Assembly: GCA_963790075.1 (NCBI GenBank)
Contig: CAWBNG010000003.1
Coordinates: 1 to 64,000, forward strand
DNA length: 64,000 nt
Origin: CAYOUV01 sp963790075
Lineage (GTDB): Bacteria; Chloroflexota; Anaerolineae; Anaerolineales; Villigracilaceae
Direction: 5' to 3'
This document shows, one piece after another, positions 8,322-17,943 of the stretch. Positions within the stretch are counted from its first letter, which is position 1. Each line of letters begins with the position of its first letter. The notes beneath the pieces were generated by a model. The model ran no database searches and was not told the origin of the DNA. It was given only the letters and a program-made list of their open reading frames with translations. The translations under genes and the position numbers were made by a program.

Positions 8322-9167
8322 TCAGGGAGCTTGGGTTGGCAGCAGGGGTGAAATATCAACCGGCCGGAAATTAGTAATTACCAATACGATCTGCAATTGC
8401 GTAAAGTCAACCACCGGCTGGACGCTGGCCTGTTGAAACAATTCGTAATCTCGTTTACGGACATTGAGCACCTGACCGACCAACAAGTCGGGTGGATAAC
8501 CACCGCCCAAACCCGAAGTCAAGACAACATCTCCGGACTCAATCGTAACATCCTGCGACACCATGTCAAGGGATAAATTACCCGTCACAGAACCGGACAG
8601 CATGGCTTCGATCTTGGAATTCTGCAAGCGGACATTCACCTGCGAGGCGGGGTCGGTTATCAACATCACGCGTGCTCCATTGGATATAACCGCATCGACG
8701 CGACCAATCAAGCCCTGGTTGGTTACGACCGGCATCCCACGGCGAATACCATCATTTGAGCCTCGATTGATAATGATGTAATGTAAAAATGGACTTGGGT
8801 CTCTCCCAATGACTGCCGCAGCCTTGTAAGTGTTCTCGGGATTGGCACGTGAAAAATCTACCAGGGCCGACAAAATTTGCGTTTCAGTAACCTGCTGCTG
8901 TAACTCAATCACTTGCGTCTGCAGGCGAGCTAGCTCGGATTCAAGTTCGGCATTACGGTTACGTAAAGTTGCAACGTCCTGAGGCGCTGTTAGAAAACTC
9001 TGAATAGCCTGATAACGAGTAGCCACCCAGCTCTGAACCGAGACAACCGAGCCGCCAAACCAGTCTGAAGCCGAACTGAAATACCCGCCTAAAGCCAGTG
9101 CTAAAATCCCACCCACCACCAAAAATATGATGGTTGTTTGTAGTGAGCGGGAGAAGAAATCTTTCAT
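8322..9167 (-). CDS. mreC: Rod shape-determining protein MreC
   Basis: MreC links cytoplasmic MreB to the periplasmic cell-wall enzymes. The 281-residue protein has a single N-terminal transmembrane helix (about 12-32) and then a coiled coil at about 66-98 (RNAELESELARLQTQVIELQ). Two beta-barrel subdomains follow. They include AAVIGRDPSPFLHYIIINRG, the clearest family signature, and GLIGRVDAV. The C-terminus is short and proline-rich. It lies between mreB (56 bases upstream) and mreD. Confidence 0.95.
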   Translation of the reverse strand: MKDFFSRSLQTTIIFLVVGGILALALGGYFSSASDWFGGSVVSVQSWVATRYQAIQSFLTAPQDVATLRNRNAELESELARLQTQVIELQQQVTETQILSALVDFSRANPENTYKAAAVIGRDPSPFLHYIIINRGSNDGIRRGMPVVTNQGLIGRVDAVISNGARVMLITDPASQVNVRLQNSKIEAMLSGSVTGNLSLDMVSQDVTIESGDVVLTSGLGGGYPPDLLVGQVLNVRKRDYELFQQASVQPVVDFTQLQIVLVITNFRPVDISPLLPTQAP

Positions 9168-9223
9168 GTTAGCGTTCTACCAGCAAAACAAGCCGCCCGA
9201 AGCGGCTAGATAGGTTTTTAATT

Positions 9224-10297
9224 TCAAGAGACGTGGTGCCGAGTGCTGCCACGCTCCAGACCAACCAAATAGCGACTGTAATTATCAAAATCTTCAAATA
9301 TCATACCAGCGCCGCGAGCTACGCATGTGAGCGGATCTTCAGCAACCCAGACACGCAAGTTTAATTCATCCGTTAATCTTTCCGGCAAGCCATGCAACAA
9401 AGCGCCGCCGCCTGCCAGGCAAATACCGATATCCATTAAGTCAGAGATGATTTCGGGAGGAATCTCATCCAGGGTATCACGAACGGTGTCCACGATTACT
9501 TGCACCGAGCCAGCCAGCGCTTCGCGAATTTCGACCGAAGAAATTTCAATCGTCTCAGGCAAACCGGTAACCAGATTGCGGCCGCGCACTTCGGTAGTTT
9601 TTTCAGTCGGCAATGGAAATGCAGAACCAATATTAATTTTAATGTTTTCAGCGATGCTTTCGCCGACCAATAAATTGTACTTATTACGCAGATACTGGAC
9701 GATATCCTGGTCCATTTCATCGCCGGCAACGCGCAAGGAGCGGGAAGCGACGATACCGCTCATGGACATGACCGCCACCTCAGTCGTACCACCGCCGATA
9801 TCGACCACCATGCTACCACGAACTTCTCCTATCGGTAAGCCCGCGCCCATGGCAGCTGCAATCGGCTCTTCGATTAAAAATGACTGTCGAGCTCCCGCGG
9901 CCATAGCCGCGTCGTATACAGCTCGCTTTTCCACTTCCGTCACGCCAGCTGGAATACCAATCACAACGCGTGGCTTGGGAAGCGGAACAACACTCTGTTC
10001 ATGCACACGGCCTATAAAATATTGCAACATGATTTGCGTGACGTCGAATTCGGAAATTACGCCGTCACGCAAGGGTCGAACTACAATGACGTTGCCGGGG
10101 GTCCGGCCCACCATTTCTTTTGCCGCCAGGCCAATTGCCAAAGGCTCGCGGGATCGTTTATCAATCGTCACCCAGGATGGTTCGTTGATTACAATCCCTT
10201 TTCCACGAACATTGACCAGTGTATTAGCCGTCCCCAGGTCAATGCCAATGTCGAGCGAGAAAAGGCCTAGAAGCCAGTTGATGGGGTTTAAAGCCAA
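9224..10297 (-). CDS. mreB: Rod shape-determining actin homologue MreB
   Basis: MreB forms membrane-bound filaments that guide side-wall synthesis. The 357-residue protein has the actin-fold phosphate loop DIGIDLGTANTLV near residue 15, the adenosine motif region SMVVDIGGGTTEVAVMS in the middle, and GICLAGGGALLHGLPERL near the C-terminus. An amphipathic hydrophobic N-terminus, MALNPINWLLGLF, fits direct membrane binding. It is the first gene of the minus-strand shape/division run and has a good extended -10 promoter 50 bases upstream. Confidence 0.97.
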   Translation of the reverse strand: MALNPINWLLGLFSLDIGIDLGTANTLVNVRGKGIVINEPSWVTIDKRSREPLAIGLAAKEMVGRTPGNVIVVRPLRDGVISEFDVTQIMLQYFIGRVHEQSVVPLPKPRVVIGIPAGVTEVEKRAVYDAAMAAGARQSFLIEEPIAAAMGAGLPIGEVRGSMVVDIGGGTTEVAVMSMSGIVASRSLRVAGDEMDQDIVQYLRNKYNLLVGESIAENIKINIGSAFPLPTEKTTEVRGRNLVTGLPETIEISSVEIREALAGSVQVIVDTVRDTLDEIPPEIISDLMDIGICLAGGGALLHGLPERLTDELNLRVWVAEDPLTCVARGAGMIFEDFDNYSRYLVGLERGSTRHHVS

Positions 10298-10347
10298 TTG
10301 GGGCTCCTCGACGAAGATATGCTCGGCAAAGCTAACTTGCTCGCAAA

Positions 10348-10375
10348 ATTATACCACGGGCCTAATTTTTACAAT
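10348..10375 (-). promoter_or_regulatory. Promoter of the mreB operon (extended -10)
   Basis: On the minus strand TGGTATAAT gives a perfect TATAAT (10348-10353) with the TGn extension. ATTGTA or TTGTAA sits 15-16 bases upstream as a weak -35. The predicted start is about 45 bases before the mreB ATG. The divergent degV gene begins about 100 bases away. Confidence 0.7.
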
Positions 10376-10444
10376 GCGCAACTTGCATGATTGCAAAGGG
10401 TTGTAGTTGAATACGAATTATTTTTTCAATTCCCGGGAGGACAC

Positions 10445-11299
10445 ATGCCGAAAGTCGCACTTGTTACGGATAGCACCGCTTATATTCCTGGAGACCTGGT
10501 CAAACAGCTTAAGATCACGGTCGCACCGCAGATCTTAATCTGGGGGGAGGAGATATTTCAAGACGGCGTTGATATCCAGCCACAGGAATTCTACACCCGC
10601 CTCAAGACAGCCAAGGTCATGCCGTCTACTTCACAGGTTGCAATTGTCACCATGCAAAATATCTTCACCGATTTACTCGATCAGGGGCATGAAATATTAG
10701 GCGTATTCCTCTCGGCTAAACTTTCGGGGACAATCCAATCCGCGCTTCAAGCATTGGAAGCCATCGACAAGGGCAAGGACAGAATATCGATCGTTGACTC
10801 TGACACAACTGCCATGGCCATGGGATTTCAAGTTCTCAGCGCCGCCCGCGCAGCAGCAGACGGTGCCAGCCGGGCAGACTGTAAAGCCCTGGTAGAGGCG
10901 GCCCGCGATCATACCGGCGTTTATTTTGCCGTAGATACGCTGGAATTCCTTCACCGCGGCGGCCGGATTGGTGGCGCTCAACGCTTTCTCGGTTCTGCTT
11001 TGAATCTTAAGCCAATCCTGGCGGTGCAGGCAGGACGGGTCGAGGCAATTGATCGGGTCCGCACCAAAGGCAAGGCACTTGATCGCGTTCTTGAACTCGT
11101 GATTGAACAAACGCAAGGTAAGACGCCCGTCCGATTGGCAACTTTGCACGCCAATGCGTCCCAGGAAGCAAGGGAACTTCTTGAAAAAGCCAGCCAGAAA
11201 CTACAGCCCGTTGAAACCATCTTATCCGAGGTCAGCCCAGTCATCGGCACGCATGCCGGACCTGGAACAGTTGGCCTGGCGTATATGGCCGGGATGTAG
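10445..11299 (+). CDS. DegV family fatty-acid-binding protein
   Basis: DegV-type proteins bind a fatty acid in a two-domain alpha/beta fold. Some act as FakB, presenting fatty acid to the kinase FakA. I start it at MPKVALVTDSTAYIPGD because GGGAGG lies 7 bases upstream; earlier in-frame starts lack a site. The N-terminal VTDSTA signature and the MPSTSQ stretch at about 60 are conserved. LSGTIQSA is the typical central motif and LHRGGRIGGAQRFLGSALNLKP is characteristic. No FakA (DhaK/L-type) partner is in view. It is divergent from mreB and ends at a strong hairpin. Confidence 0.9.
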   Translation: MPKVALVTDSTAYIPGDLVKQLKITVAPQILIWGEEIFQDGVDIQPQEFYTRLKTAKVMPSTSQVAIVTMQNIFTDLLDQGHEILGVFLSAKLSGTIQSALQALEAIDKGKDRISIVDSDTTAMAMGFQVLSAARAAADGASRADCKALVEAARDHTGVYFAVDTLEFLHRGGRIGGAQRFLGSALNLKPILAVQAGRVEAIDRVRTKGKALDRVLELVIEQTQGKTPVRLATLHANASQEARELLEKASQKLQPVETILSEVSPVIGTHAGPGTVGLAYMAGM

Positions 11300-11320
11300 C
11301 ATCCAAATTAATTGTTTAAA

Positions 11321-11356
11321 TCGAAGCGGGGCGGAGTCTGATCCGCCCCGCTTCGA
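11321..11356. terminator. Perfect 15-bp hairpin after degV
   Basis: TCGAAGCGGGGCGGA and its exact complement are separated by 6 nt, 21 bases after the degV stop. It lacks a U-tract, so it may act as a Rho-assisted or mRNA-protecting hairpin rather than a classic intrinsic terminator. Confidence 0.55.
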
Positions 11357-11391
11357 TTCCTGGGGAAGGTATCCAAGGGTATAATTCACAC

Positions 11392-12027
11392 ATGGCATTT
11401 GAGACTCCCTTGGTTATTGGTATTGCGGGTGGTTCCGGTTCCGGGAAAACGACTGTTGCTCAAGAAATCCTCAACCGCGTCGGTCCAGCACGAATTTCCT
11501 TTCTCCAACACAATTCGTATTACAAAGACCTGAGTGGCTTGCCACCTACACAACGCATTGAGGTCAATTTTGATCATCCCAATTCACTCGAAACAGAATT
11601 GCTGATCCAGCATATTACACAATTAAAAAACGAGAAGGCGGTCGAGATCCCTATTTACGATTTTTCCACTCACAGCCGTACTGACAAAACCTTTACGGTC
11701 AAGCCGCATCGCGTGATCCTGGTCGAGGGAATCCTAATATTTGCGGAGGCAATCCTGCGCGATCTGTTCGATATCAAGATATTTGTCGACACAGATGCAG
11801 ACATTCGCTTCATACGACGCCTGGAGCGGGACCTTGCCGAACGCGGACGCACGACCGCATCGGTCATCCACCAATACATAAAAACAGTTCGACCGATGCA
11901 CCTTGAATTCGTTGAACCATCCAAGCGATATGCGGATATCATCATCCCAGAAGGCGGTTTTAATACTGCCGCCTTGGATATGGTTGTAGCACGCGTGGAA
12001 ACACTCCTGCACAAAAACATATCTTAA
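11392..12027 (+). CDS. udk: Uridine kinase
   Basis: The enzyme phosphorylates uridine and cytidine in pyrimidine salvage. The 211-residue protein opens with a P-loop, GIAGGSGSGKTT, at about residues 9-20. The substrate-binding stretch is HNSYYKDLSGLPPTQR, followed by NFDHPNSLETELL. VILVEGILIFAEAILRDLFD is the usual Walker B and lid region. RRLERDLAERGR and IIIPEGGFN are also characteristic of the family. Length is normal. The cyclophilin gene follows 17 bases later and probably shares its transcript. Confidence 0.96.
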   Translation: MAFETPLVIGIAGGSGSGKTTVAQEILNRVGPARISFLQHNSYYKDLSGLPPTQRIEVNFDHPNSLETELLIQHITQLKNEKAVEIPIYDFSTHSRTDKTFTVKPHRVILVEGILIFAEAILRDLFDIKIFVDTDADIRFIRRLERDLAERGRTTASVIHQYIKTVRPMHLEFVEPSKRYADIIIPEGGFNTAALDMVVARVETLLHKNIS

Positions 12028-12043
12028 CTCGAAAGGAATTCCT

Positions 12044-12559
12044 ATGGCAAACCCAAAACAATGGTCGAAAGCACCTGCAATGGCGATTGATCCTAAAAAG
12101 AAATATTCAGCAACCATCCATACCGACAAAGGCGATATGGCGATCGAACTCTTCGCGGACCGCGTTCCAAACACTGTGAACAATTTTGTGTTTTTAGTTC
12201 GCGAAGGTTTCTATAATGACACAATCTTTCATCGCGTCATTGCTGATTTTATGACCCAAGGCGGTGACCCAACCGGCACCGGCCGGGGAGGTCCGGGTTA
12301 TCGATTCGATGACGAGTTCGACCCATCCTTGAAACACGATCGGCCGGGCATGCTCTCGATGGCAAATGCCGGATCAGGCACTAATGGATCGCAATTTTTC
12401 ATCACGCACCTGCCCACACCCTGGCTCGACGGTAAGCACAGCGTCTTCGGCAGGCTGACAGAAGGAATGGATGTACTGTTGTCCATCCCCCCACGTGACC
12501 CGTCTCGCCCAGAATACCCGGGCGTCAAGATCACCAGCATCGAGATTGTTGAAGAGTAA
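12044..12559 (+). CDS. Cyclophilin-type peptidyl-prolyl cis-trans isomerase
   Basis: It speeds proline isomerisation during protein folding. The 171-residue protein has the full cyclophilin core. The catalytic FHRVI lies at about residue 65, with the signature DFMTQGGDPTGTGRGGPGY. LSMANAGSGTNGSQFFIT follows, and then PWLDGKHSVFGRLTEGMDVL. No signal peptide is seen, so it is cytoplasmic. It sits between udk and a small membrane protein with short gaps. Confidence 0.95.
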   Translation: MANPKQWSKAPAMAIDPKKKYSATIHTDKGDMAIELFADRVPNTVNNFVFLVREGFYNDTIFHRVIADFMTQGGDPTGTGRGGPGYRFDDEFDPSLKHDRPGMLSMANAGSGTNGSQFFITHLPTPWLDGKHSVFGRLTEGMDVLLSIPPRDPSRPEYPGVKITSIEIVEE

Positions 12560-12580
12560 ATCCGACAGCCGAGAACGGGC

Positions 12581-13114
12581 ATGAAGAAACACCGTCTGAC
12601 TTTGCTCCGGATCTTGAGTTTAATTGTCGTCATTGCGATAAGCATATTTGTTTACAGCATCCGCGACCGGGCGAAGGATTTGGCGGTTTACGGTTATCCA
12701 GGCATCTTCATGATTGCCCTGCTCTCCAACGCGACCGTGCTGCTGCCGGCCCCAGGGGTCGCCGTCGTTTTTGCCATGGGCAGTATCTTTCCTCCTGCCG
12801 GCATCGCTTTAGCCGCCGGGACGGGTGGGGCGATCGGCGAATTATCCGGCTATTTAGCCGGATTCAGCGGACAAGCAGTGGTAGAGCGTTCGGACATCTA
12901 CAGCCGCATCCTGCCCTGGGTCCAAAAATACGGTCCCTTTGCCATTGCAGCCCTGGCTGCAATTCCAAACCCATTCTTCGACCTGGCTGGCATCGCTGCA
13001 GGTATGACCAAAATGTCGTTCCAGCGTTTTTTCGTTGCTTGCTGGATTGGACAAACGATTAAAATGCTGGCTTTTGCTCTGGCTGGGGCATACTCACTTA
13101 AATGGTTAATGTAG
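12581..13114 (+). CDS. VTT/DedA-type membrane protein
   Basis: The 177-residue protein has an N-terminal transmembrane helix (about 8-25) and three or four more hydrophobic segments. The stretch GGAIGELSGYLAGFSGQ resembles the conserved G-x-x-x-G region of VTT/DedA proteins, and the later ALAAIPNPFFDLAGIAAG matches their second reentrant motif. These families are linked to lipid scrambling and membrane homeostasis. The gene is 21 bases after the cyclophilin and 16 bases before the peptidase. The exact substrate is unknown. Confidence 0.8.
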   Translation: MKKHRLTLLRILSLIVVIAISIFVYSIRDRAKDLAVYGYPGIFMIALLSNATVLLPAPGVAVVFAMGSIFPPAGIALAAGTGGAIGELSGYLAGFSGQAVVERSDIYSRILPWVQKYGPFAIAALAAIPNPFFDLAGIAAGMTKMSFQRFFVACWIGQTIKMLAFALAGAYSLKWLM

Positions 13115-13130
13115 TTTTAGAGGAGAAAAC

Positions 13131-14489
13131 ATGCCTGACTTCAAGAAAATCAATTCCTACCTCGAAACCAATCTCGATCAAAGCATTGAGGAACTCTCCA
13201 AACTGGTTTCCCAACCCAGTGTTGCCGCTCAAAACTGGGGTTTGCAGGAATGTGCTGCGCTGGTCGCGGATCTGCTTCAAAAACGGGGTTTCAAAGCCAC
13301 AATCATGCCCACTGGCGGCGCACCTGTTATCTACGCCGAACGGAAAGGCAAGAGCAATAAAACACTCTTGATCTACAATCACTACGATGTGCAGCCACCA
13401 GAACCGCTTGAGCTGTGGGAAACCCCGGCTTTCGAACCCAGCCTGCGTGACGGGAAATTATTCGGGCGCGGTGTAAGCGACGACAAGGGACACATCACCT
13501 CACGCCTATTTGCAATTGATGCACTGTTGAACGCGGAAGGCGATCTGCCCTGCAATATCAAATTCATCATCGAAGGCGAGGAGGAAACCAGCAGCCTACA
13601 TCTGCACGATTTCATCCGCCAGAACAAAGAACTGCTCGCAGCAGATGCCTGTCTATGGGAATTCGGCGGCGTAGATCACCGGGATGTTCCCATGCAGTAC
13701 CTTGGACTGCGTGGGATTTGCTATGTAGAACTTTCTGTGGAGACCGCCTCAACCGATCTACACTCGGGATTGGGTGGCTCGATCATGCCAAACGCTGCCT
13801 GGCGCCTGGTCTGGGCTTTGAACTCGCTCAAAGGTCCGGATGAACAGATCCGCATCCCGGGTTTTTACGACGAGGTCAAGCCTCCGTCCGAACGTGATCG
13901 CAAATTGATGGCGGTCCTGCCTGAAGTCTCCGAAGAGTACAAAACGCGTTATGGCGTTAAGAAATTCATCAAGGGCCTTCAAGGGGGCCCGGACCTGCGC
14001 ATTGCTGAAGTATTCGAACCGACCTGCACAATTTGTGGCCTGACCAGCGGTTACCAAGGTGCGGGGGCAAAGACGGTCCAACCCGCCAAGGCTTCAGCAA
14101 AGGTGGATTTCCGTCTGGTACCCGATCAACACCCAGAGGACATTCTCAAGAAATTGCGCCTGCACCTGGACGCTGAAGGCTTCCAGGATATACAAATCGA
14201 TTACCTCGGCGGTGAGCCCGCCGCCCGCACCGATCCAGACGATCCTTTCGTAAAATTGATGGTCGAAACTGCCAAGGATGTCTATGGGGTGCCAATGCAA
14301 ATCATGCCGCTAACCGGAGGCTCCGGCCCGAATTATCCTTTCGTCCACGATCTGGGACTACCCGTGGTCACCGGAGGGATCGGTCACCCGGATACACGGG
14401 CACACGCTCCCAATGAAAATGTCCGCCTCGATCTGTATCTGAAACATGCCAAACACGTGGCTCGTTTGATCAGCGCGTTTGGAAAATAA
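13131..14489 (+). CDS. M20 family metallopeptidase (dipeptidase)
   Basis: This is a two-zinc cytoplasmic peptidase of the M20 family, probably a dipeptidase or carboxypeptidase. The 452-residue protein has the metal motif YNHYDVQPPEP with the His-x-Asp pair at about 83-85. GRGVSDDKGH carries the bridging Asp, and IEGEEETSS contains the general-base Glu pair. The late GGIGHPDTRAHAPNE supplies the last metal His. The dimerisation (lid) domain lies at about 200-330. GAGAKTVQPAKASAKVDFRLVP is family-typical. No signal peptide is seen. The substrate is not predictable. Confidence 0.93.
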   Translation: MPDFKKINSYLETNLDQSIEELSKLVSQPSVAAQNWGLQECAALVADLLQKRGFKATIMPTGGAPVIYAERKGKSNKTLLIYNHYDVQPPEPLELWETPAFEPSLRDGKLFGRGVSDDKGHITSRLFAIDALLNAEGDLPCNIKFIIEGEEETSSLHLHDFIRQNKELLAADACLWEFGGVDHRDVPMQYLGLRGICYVELSVETASTDLHSGLGGSIMPNAAWRLVWALNSLKGPDEQIRIPGFYDEVKPPSERDRKLMAVLPEVSEEYKTRYGVKKFIKGLQGGPDLRIAEVFEPTCTICGLTSGYQGAGAKTVQPAKASAKVDFRLVPDQHPEDILKKLRLHLDAEGFQDIQIDYLGGEPAARTDPDDPFVKLMVETAKDVYGVPMQIMPLTGGSGPNYPFVHDLGLPVVTGGIGHPDTRAHAPNENVRLDLYLKHAKHVARLISAFGK

Positions 14490-14545
14490 ACGCGACAGAA
14501 TCACCCTCCTGGCTGCGAATTAGCAGGGAGGGTAAAAATTATCCA

Positions 14546-17251
14546 ATGAACCGACTGCGTTCCATTCGCCGCGACCTTGGCTTGCAATTGCTCAGCCTGT
14601 ACCTGCTGCTGATCGTTCCGTTCATTATTGCATTGCTCGTGTTCGATCAGTTCGTCGGCGAACGAATCCGCCTGGATGTCCAGGCCAATGATCTTTCCCT
14701 GGCGCGGGCAATTGCCCAAGAAACGGACTTGTCCATCCAGAACTCGTTACAGGCAGTTCAAGAACTGGCAGTCTACCCAAGTGTGATCGCTTCAAATCCG
14801 GATGGCATGCGGGAGTTGTTCAGCGTTCTTCTGAATACGCGCCCGGACGTTAATCTGGTCTACCGACTGGATGCCAACGGCATCATGCTGTATCACTATC
14901 CCGAAGGTCCAGGTACCACGGTTGGGATAGATTTTTCATTCCGCGATTATTATCAACGCGCCCGTCAGACAAAAGAACCGCTTGTCTCGGAGGGGCGTAT
15001 CTCCCCCACTACAAACCAGCCGGTTGCAACCGCTGTCATGCCACTTTGGTCACAAGACAATCGATTTATTGGACTGGTCGCCACGAATATCAAGCTCGAA
15101 AGCCTCAGCCAGACTTTGAGCGAAATCATTGCCAGCCATCGCAGCGAAGAAGGTTTTCAAGTCGTGATCATGGATTCCAGTTCGCATGTTATCGCCTATC
15201 CCGACCCATCGTTATTACTACACGAAAGTGGGGAGATCTTACCCGATTTTTCCTTACCAACACTCGCCGGTACTGCCAGTTCAAAAATCGCCAACGATCC
15301 GACCAACGAACAAAGGCTTTTTACTTACGCCCCAATCCCAAGTGCAGGCTGGACAGTGATTGTCAGCCGCCCCACGAGCGCAGCCTTTGCAACCCAGATT
15401 ACTATCCACAGGGTCACCCTGGTAACTTCCATAACATTTTTGTTGATTGGCTTGGTATTCTGGATTGCCTTATCGCGACGGGTTATTGCTCCAATTGAAC
15501 AGCTTGCACCAATCAGCCAGGCGATCGGTCTCAATCAAGAAATCAGTTTGGATGAACGGAAACAGCTGACGGGGATGTCCAACCGACCCGACCAAATCGG
15601 ACGACTGATCCGTAGCATTCTGCGCATGGAGCAATCCATCGCTGCACGGATGGAAGAGCAGGCCATACTACTGGAAACCAGCACTGCGGTTGTTTCCACC
15701 CTCGACCCGCAAACGGTTCTGGACCGGATCCTTGAACAAGTGGAAAAACTGCTGGACGTAAAAATGTGCGTCATCATCGCCCTGGATGAGCAACATGGGT
15801 ATTTTCGAGCCAGGGCCAGTCGAGGGCTGTCAAAACGTTACACCGAACAACTTGCCATCCAACCAAGCGAGCCCCTATCTGTCACGATGCGCGCCTTGCG
15901 AATCAAGGAACCGATTCAAGTCAGCGATACCGAAATGGATGCATCTTTTTCGGCGATGCGCCCCCGCGCTCGTTCCGAAGGTTATCGCTCAGTTCTGGCA
16001 GTTCCGCTGAATACACAACACGCTCCGCCTTCAGCCTTGCTGGTTTATCGACCAGAACCACATGTGTTTACGGATACAGAAATTCAACTAGTTGTCAGCT
16101 TTGCCAATCATGCCACCATGGCGATTGAAAATGCGGCTTTATTTGCCCGCAGTGACATGCGCCTACAGGAGCAGACGCGCCGCCTTGAAGCCCTGGTTCA
16201 ATCGCTGCACGATGGGCTGATCCTGGGAGATCTTAATGGGGACATCGTTTATGCCAATCGCCGGATCGGTGATCTGGCCGGTTTACCTTCGGAAGATATC
16301 ACTGGAACACCCATAGACCGCGTCCTCTCACGTATTATCACCAGATCAAATGAACCGGAGGTTGTTCGTAAAGAGGTAAACGACGCTCTCAAAGGGAAAT
16401 TTCCTCGAATAGCAGAAATCCCGATTAATATTTCGGGGCGGATGACCTTCTTACGAATGCAGGTCTTTGATGTAACCGATTCGCAAGGAGTCTCAATCGG
16501 CCACGGACTAATTTTGCGTGATGTTACAACTGACCGCGAGCTCGACCGCATGAAATCCAGCCTGGTGGCGACAGTATCGCACGAACTGCGCACGCCCCTG
16601 GCTTCCATCAAGGGGTATGCAACCACCCTGCTGGCCGAGGATGTCGAATGGGACCGGGACTCGCAGCACGAATTCCTCGGCATCATTTCGGAAGAGTCAG
16701 ACCGCCTGACAAACCTGGTCAATAACCTGTTGGACCTGTCACGCATCGAGGCTGGCAGTCTGCGACTTTCACGGGTGGAATGTCCGATTGAAGAAACCAT
16801 CGACCGGGTGGCCAAACGCACTCCCTTGAGTTCAGAGAATCGGCTCGAGATCGAAATTGCTCCCGAGCTTCCTCCACTTTTCGCAGATCCGCCACGTTTG
16901 GAAACTATCCTTCGCAATATAATCGAGAACGCAGTGAAATATGCGGGGGAAGATGCCCGAATCCGCATCCAGGTTGATCGGAACAGGGATGCAATCATTT
17001 TTCGCATTATCGATAATGGTCCGGGAATTCCGATCGAGGAGAGTCAGCATGTCTTTGAGAGTTTTTACCGCCTGGACGACAGCCTGTCACGCGTAACAAG
17101 TGGTGCGGGATTGGGACTGGCAATTTGTCAGGGTTTGGTACGGGCACACGGTGGCGATATCTGGGTCGAACCCAGGGAAAACGGGGCGTGCATCGCATTC
17201 TCCATCCCAATTATCGAAAGTCCTTTAGCAGAATTTGAGAGAGAAGTATAG
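14546..17251 (+). CDS. Multidomain sensor histidine kinase (dCache-HAMP-GAF-PAS)
   Basis: This is a 901-residue membrane sensor kinase. TM1 is about 14-34, an extracellular double-Cache sensor about 40-280, TM2 about 288-310, HAMP 310-365, GAF about 380-535 and PAS about 545-660. HisKA carries SHELRTPLASIKGY with the phospho-acceptor His679, and the ATPase domain has the N box IIENAVKYA (792-800), DNGPGIP (823-829) and GAGLGLAI (853-860). All catalytic motifs look intact. dCache domains usually bind amino acids or other small molecules. The cognate regulator starts 2 bases later, and the livKHMGF transporter follows, so the pair may sense the transported compound. Confidence 0.93.
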   Translation: MNRLRSIRRDLGLQLLSLYLLLIVPFIIALLVFDQFVGERIRLDVQANDLSLARAIAQETDLSIQNSLQAVQELAVYPSVIASNPDGMRELFSVLLNTRPDVNLVYRLDANGIMLYHYPEGPGTTVGIDFSFRDYYQRARQTKEPLVSEGRISPTTNQPVATAVMPLWSQDNRFIGLVATNIKLESLSQTLSEIIASHRSEEGFQVVIMDSSSHVIAYPDPSLLLHESGEILPDFSLPTLAGTASSKIANDPTNEQRLFTYAPIPSAGWTVIVSRPTSAAFATQITIHRVTLVTSITFLLIGLVFWIALSRRVIAPIEQLAPISQAIGLNQEISLDERKQLTGMSNRPDQIGRLIRSILRMEQSIAARMEEQAILLETSTAVVSTLDPQTVLDRILEQVEKLLDVKMCVIIALDEQHGYFRARASRGLSKRYTEQLAIQPSEPLSVTMRALRIKEPIQVSDTEMDASFSAMRPRARSEGYRSVLAVPLNTQHAPPSALLVYRPEPHVFTDTEIQLVVSFANHATMAIENAALFARSDMRLQEQTRRLEALVQSLHDGLILGDLNGDIVYANRRIGDLAGLPSEDITGTPIDRVLSRIITRSNEPEVVRKEVNDALKGKFPRIAEIPINISGRMTFLRMQVFDVTDSQGVSIGHGLILRDVTTDRELDRMKSSLVATVSHELRTPLASIKGYATTLLAEDVEWDRDSQHEFLGIISEESDRLTNLVNNLLDLSRIEAGSLRLSRVECPIEETIDRVAKRTPLSSENRLEIEIAPELPPLFADPPRLETILRNIIENAVKYAGEDARIRIQVDRNRDAIIFRIIDNGPGIPIEESQHVFESFYRLDDSLSRVTSGAGLGLAICQGLVRAHGGDIWVEPRENGACIAFSIPIIESPLAEFEREV

Positions 17252-17253
17252 TC

Positions 17254-17943
17254 ATGAAAAACCCAACCGTGTTGGTTGTTGACGACGAGAAACCTCTGCG
17301 CGATTTTGTTCGCCGCAATCTGGAAGTCCGTGGTTTCAGTGTAACAACCGCAAGTAACGGTCTGGAGGCTATGGCTATCTTCCAGACCGAGGTGATTGAC
17401 CTTGTCATCCTGGATATCATGATGCCCCACCTGGATGGGTTGGAAACCACCCGCAGGATCAGGCAGAGTTCTCTGGTGCCGATCATCATCCTGACTGCCC
17501 TGGGAGAGGAAGCGGACAAGGTGAAAGCCTTCGATCTCGGGGCGGACGATTACCTGACCAAACCCTTTGGCATAGGCGAGCTGCTCGGACGGATCAAAGC
17601 CGTCCTGCGCCGTGCGCGCTGGTCCGAGTCGAATGTCACCGACGAACGCATCGTCCGCGGTGAAATCTGCGCCGACCTAAGCCGCCACCAAATTACCGTC
17701 GGGGAGCAAGATATCGATTTAACACCGACTGAGTTCAATTTACTGGTATACCTGATGCGCAATACCGGAAAGGTTTTACCTCACCGCTCCATATTACAAA
17801 ACGTTTGGGGGCCGGAATATGGCGAAGAAGCCGAGTATTTGCGGGTTTATATTGGCCGCCTGCGGCAAAAGCTCGAAAAGAATCCGCTCCATCCCAAATA
17901 CCTTCTAACAGAACGCGGTGTAGGGTACCGCTTTGAAGGCTAA
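17254..17943 (+). CDS. OmpR-family response regulator
   Basis: The 229-residue regulator has a receiver domain with the acidic pair in VLVVDDEKPLRDF, the phospho-acceptor Asp54 in ILDIMMP and the conserved Lys in YLTKPFGIGELL. A winged-helix DNA-binding domain (about 130-229) includes LTPTEFNLLVYLMRNTGKVL, and its recognition region VYIGRLRQKLEKNP. It begins 2 bases after the kinase stop and is certainly cotranscribed. Its binding sites are not obvious in the 209-base gap before livK. Confidence 0.95.
   Translation: MKNPTVLVVDDEKPLRDFVRRNLEVRGFSVTTASNGLEAMAIFQTEVIDLVILDIMMPHLDGLETTRRIRQSSLVPIIILTALGEEADKVKAFDLGADDYLTKPFGIGELLGRIKAVLRRARWSESNVTDERIVRGEICADLSRHQITVGEQDIDLTPTEFNLLVYLMRNTGKVLPHRSILQNVWGPEYGEEAEYLRVYIGRLRQKLEKNPLHPKYLLTERGVGYRFEG

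Noticed and set aside
9327..10406. 359-codon plus-strand open frame opposite mreB
   Set aside because: It is the antisense shadow of mreB, with low-complexity Ser/Thr/Arg-rich content and no ribosome-binding site.
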